A DNA stretch of 64,000 nucleotides from Paeniglutamicibacter sulfureus (GTDB taxonomy: Bacteria; Actinomycetota; Actinomycetes; Actinomycetales; Micrococcaceae), in contig NZ_BAAAWO010000001.1 of assembly GCF_039535115.1 (NCBI RefSeq), positions 4,154,001-4,218,000 of the forward strand, read 5' to 3'. The notes under the pieces are model-generated. The model saw only the letters and a program-made list of their open reading frames with translations. It made no database searches and was not told the DNA's origin. Position numbers and translations under genes: made by a program. Below, piece by piece: positions 62,541 through 64,000 of this stretch. The first letter of the stretch is position 1; every line of letters begins with the position of its first letter.

Positions 62541-63782
62541 ATGAACAACATGAATTTGGAATTCCAGACGCAGCCCGTGGACATGAACAGCTGGCGGCTG
62601 CCCGAGAACCAGCGGTGGGCCTTCCAGCACATGGCCGAGATCCTGCCTACGGCGACAATTTCCCGGGGGGATGGCCAGGTGGCGCAGCTTCCGGAAGGGC
62701 ACCGCGACCTGGATTCCGTCATTCTGCCGCCGGTCTTTGCCGGAGAAGTGCCCATGAGCGTGGGCTCGGTGATGGCCACCACGGAGACCGATGGATGGAT
62801 GCTGTTGCACCGCGGCCAGGTGCTCACCGAGCAGTACTTCGGTGGGATGGGCGCCGGGACCCAGCACCTGCTGATGTCGATGAGCAAGTCACTGGTCGGA
62901 GCGGTGGCCGGGGCGCTGTGTGACTCCGGAATCCTGGATCCTGAAGGGCAGCTGACCGACTACCTCCCCGAACTCACTGAAACCGGATATGCCGGGGCCA
63001 CGGTGCGAGAGCTGCTGGACATGCGTTCCGGAATCGACTTTTCCGAGAACTACCTGGACCCTGCCGCCGGAATCCGGAAGCTGGAGGAAGCCATCGGCTG
63101 GGCGCCCGCCAAGGCGCCCGGGCCCACGGGAATGTACCCGTACCTGCGGACCTTGGAACGAAAGACCGCCCACGGCGGCGTTTTCGAATACCGTTCTTGC
63201 GAAACGGACATGCTCGGCTGGATCTGCGAGGCCGCATCCGGCTCATCGATGGACGCCTTGCTGTCGGATCTGGTGTGGGGCAAGCTCGGTGCCGAATCCG
63301 ATGCGTCCGTCGGCATCGACCAGTTCGGCACCGCTGTCTTTGACGGCGGGATCAACGCCACGCTGCGCGACATGGCCCGCTTTGGTTCGCTTTTCCTCAA
63401 CGATGGGCTCTCCCTGACCGGTGAGCGCGTGCTCTCGTCCGAGTGGATTGAGCAGACACTGGCCGGGGCACCGGACTCCCGAGACGCTTTCGCTGACAGC
63501 CCTGTCGACAACCTCATGCCCGGCGGGATGTACCGGAACCAGATGTGGTTCCCCTACGAGGGCAGCGACGTCGTGCTTTGCCTTGGCATCCACGGACAAA
63601 TGGTCTACATCAACCGCCCCGCCCAAGTGGTGGCAGTGAAGCTGTCGACCTGGCCGGTCCCGCAGGATCCCGCCAGGCTGTTCCCCACCTTGCGCGCCTT
63701 CGACGCCATCGCAGCGGCACTGTTGGTGGAAGTCGAGACCGCCTCGGCGCCGACGCCTTCGGAACCGGAACCGTCGAAGTAG
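62541..63782 (+). CDS. NylB-like serine hydrolase (6-aminohexanoate-dimer hydrolase family, beta-lactamase fold)
   Basis: A 413-aa protein of the class C beta-lactamase/DD-peptidase fold. The SxxK nucleophile is HLLMSMSKSLVGAVAGAL (Ser113, Lys116) and the catalytic Tyr is in GVFEYRSCETDMLGW (Tyr217). RWAFQHMAEILPTATISRG, ELLDMRSGIDFSENYLDP and LGIHGQMVYINRP follow the layout of nylon-oligomer hydrolase NylB of Arthrobacter, as I remember that sequence. There is no signal peptide, as in NylB, so it acts in the cytoplasm, probably on small amides or esters. GAAGGG precedes the ATG by about 10 nt. It stands alone, before a hairpin. Confidence 0.83.
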   Translation: MNNMNLEFQTQPVDMNSWRLPENQRWAFQHMAEILPTATISRGDGQVAQLPEGHRDLDSVILPPVFAGEVPMSVGSVMATTETDGWMLLHRGQVLTEQYFGGMGAGTQHLLMSMSKSLVGAVAGALCDSGILDPEGQLTDYLPELTETGYAGATVRELLDMRSGIDFSENYLDPAAGIRKLEEAIGWAPAKAPGPTGMYPYLRTLERKTAHGGVFEYRSCETDMLGWICEAASGSSMDALLSDLVWGKLGAESDASVGIDQFGTAVFDGGINATLRDMARFGSLFLNDGLSLTGERVLSSEWIEQTLAGAPDSRDAFADSPVDNLMPGGMYRNQMWFPYEGSDVVLCLGIHGQMVYINRPAQVVAVKLSTWPVPQDPARLFPTLRAFDAIAAALLVEVETASAPTPSEPEPSK

Positions 63783-63836
63783 TGCGCCGTACGGTGTTCA
63801 GGCAATAGCCGACGCCAGCTACAACGAGACGGGAAT

Positions 63837-63866
63837 CCGGGGTGAGGGAGTCGCCCCTCACCCCGG
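63837..63866. terminator. Hairpin between convergent genes
   Basis: CCGGGGTGAGG (63837-63847) and CCTCACCCCGG (63856-63866) with an 8-nt loop, 54 nt after the NylB-like stop and about 50 nt from the stop of the partial minus-strand gene. Confidence 0.7.
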
Positions 63867-63918
63867 ACAGGTCCCTTCGCTCAGGGTCTTCGGCGAGCGG
63901 GGGGATGAGCGCCGGGGT

Positions 63919-64000
63919 TCAGACCAGTTCCGCCAGCCGGGCAACGCCCAAGGGAACCTGGGTCTTCAGGCGGGAGAGCGCATCATCCACCTCCGCCAGC
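63919..64000 (-). CDS. C-terminal end of an unidentified gene, cut by window edge
   Basis: Reading the complement from the right edge gives LAEVDDALSRLKTQVPLGVA and then RLAELV-stop (TGA at 63921-63919). Third positions are G/C-rich, and the frame ends just before the shared hairpin, so this is likely coding. Twenty-six helical residues are too few to name the product. Confidence 0.5.
   Translation of the reverse strand, partial: LAEVDDALSRLKTQVPLGVARLAELV

Overview
The window is high-GC DNA (mostly about 65-68% by eye) with dense, short-spaced genes, many GTG starts and many ATGA overlaps. The gene set (biotin-dependent acyl-CoA carboxylase with a small epsilon subunit, MMPL exporter, 13E12/DUF222 HNH proteins, GatCAB, LpdA-type flavoprotein, Rv1264-type adenylate cyclase, NylB-like hydrolase) points to an actinobacterium of the Micrococcaceae, that is Arthrobacter in the broad sense or a relative such as Paeniglutamicibacter. 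The genus is inference. No rRNA, tRNA or CRISPR array was seen.

Layout. 1-5.4 kb: truncated phosphosugar mutase, purine nucleoside phosphorylase, divergent LpdA-type quinone reductase, MHS-family transporter, DinB-fold protein. 5.6-12.4 kb (minus): acyl-CoA carboxylase alpha chain, Maf pyrophosphatase, a giant MMPL protein with a 400-residue heptad region, TetR regulator. 12.5-16.8 kb: dicarboxylate symporter divergent from a large MalT/LuxR-type regulator. 17.2-21 kb (minus): DUF885 hydrolase, carboxylase epsilon and beta subunits. 21.1-29.8 kb (plus): SDR, biotin ligase, a PH-domain / adenylate cyclase / PP2C signalling operon, ligA, inositol monophosphatase. 29.86-31.53 kb: complete IS30-family element. 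31.6-36.2 kb: nagB, acetyltransferase, GlxA/AraC regulator divergent from an HD hydrolase, then a degenerate gene-poor stretch with a pseudogene. 36.2-39.6 kb: gatCAB. 39.7-44.7 kb: HNH endonuclease, secreted NodB-type deacetylase, ArsR-VOC-aminoglycoside-phosphotransferase-like operon. 44.8-48.1 kb: LysR divergent from tdh-kbl (threonine to glycine plus acetyl-CoA).

48.2-55.2 kb looks like an acquired island. Base composition drops, and the segment carries a complete ketose-type uptake and breakdown set: lipoprotein binding protein, permease, ATPase, PfkB kinase, FrcK-like kinase, LacI regulator and class II fructose-bisphosphate aldolase. It lies between intact kbl and a second, diverged copy of the last 130-odd bases of kbl. 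The aldolase takes its stop codon from that remnant.

55.3-60.4 kb is a second catabolic unit: SDR, MHS transporter, split transketolase and an FCD-type GntR regulator. They are tied together by four copies of a GTTGACYGTYGACA operator. 60.5-64 kb holds a truncated carbohydrate-binding module, a diacylglycerol-kinase-like protein, a GlsB/YeaQ membrane protein, a NylB-like serine hydrolase and the last codons of a further minus-strand gene.

How the genes connect: carboxylase alpha (5.6 kb) and beta/epsilon (19 kb), although 12 kb apart, share an upstream motif (TGTAGGAA...ACA then ATCGCGAC), and the biotin ligase that would charge the alpha chain lies beside beta. The catabolic loci each pair a dedicated regulator with visible palindromic sites.
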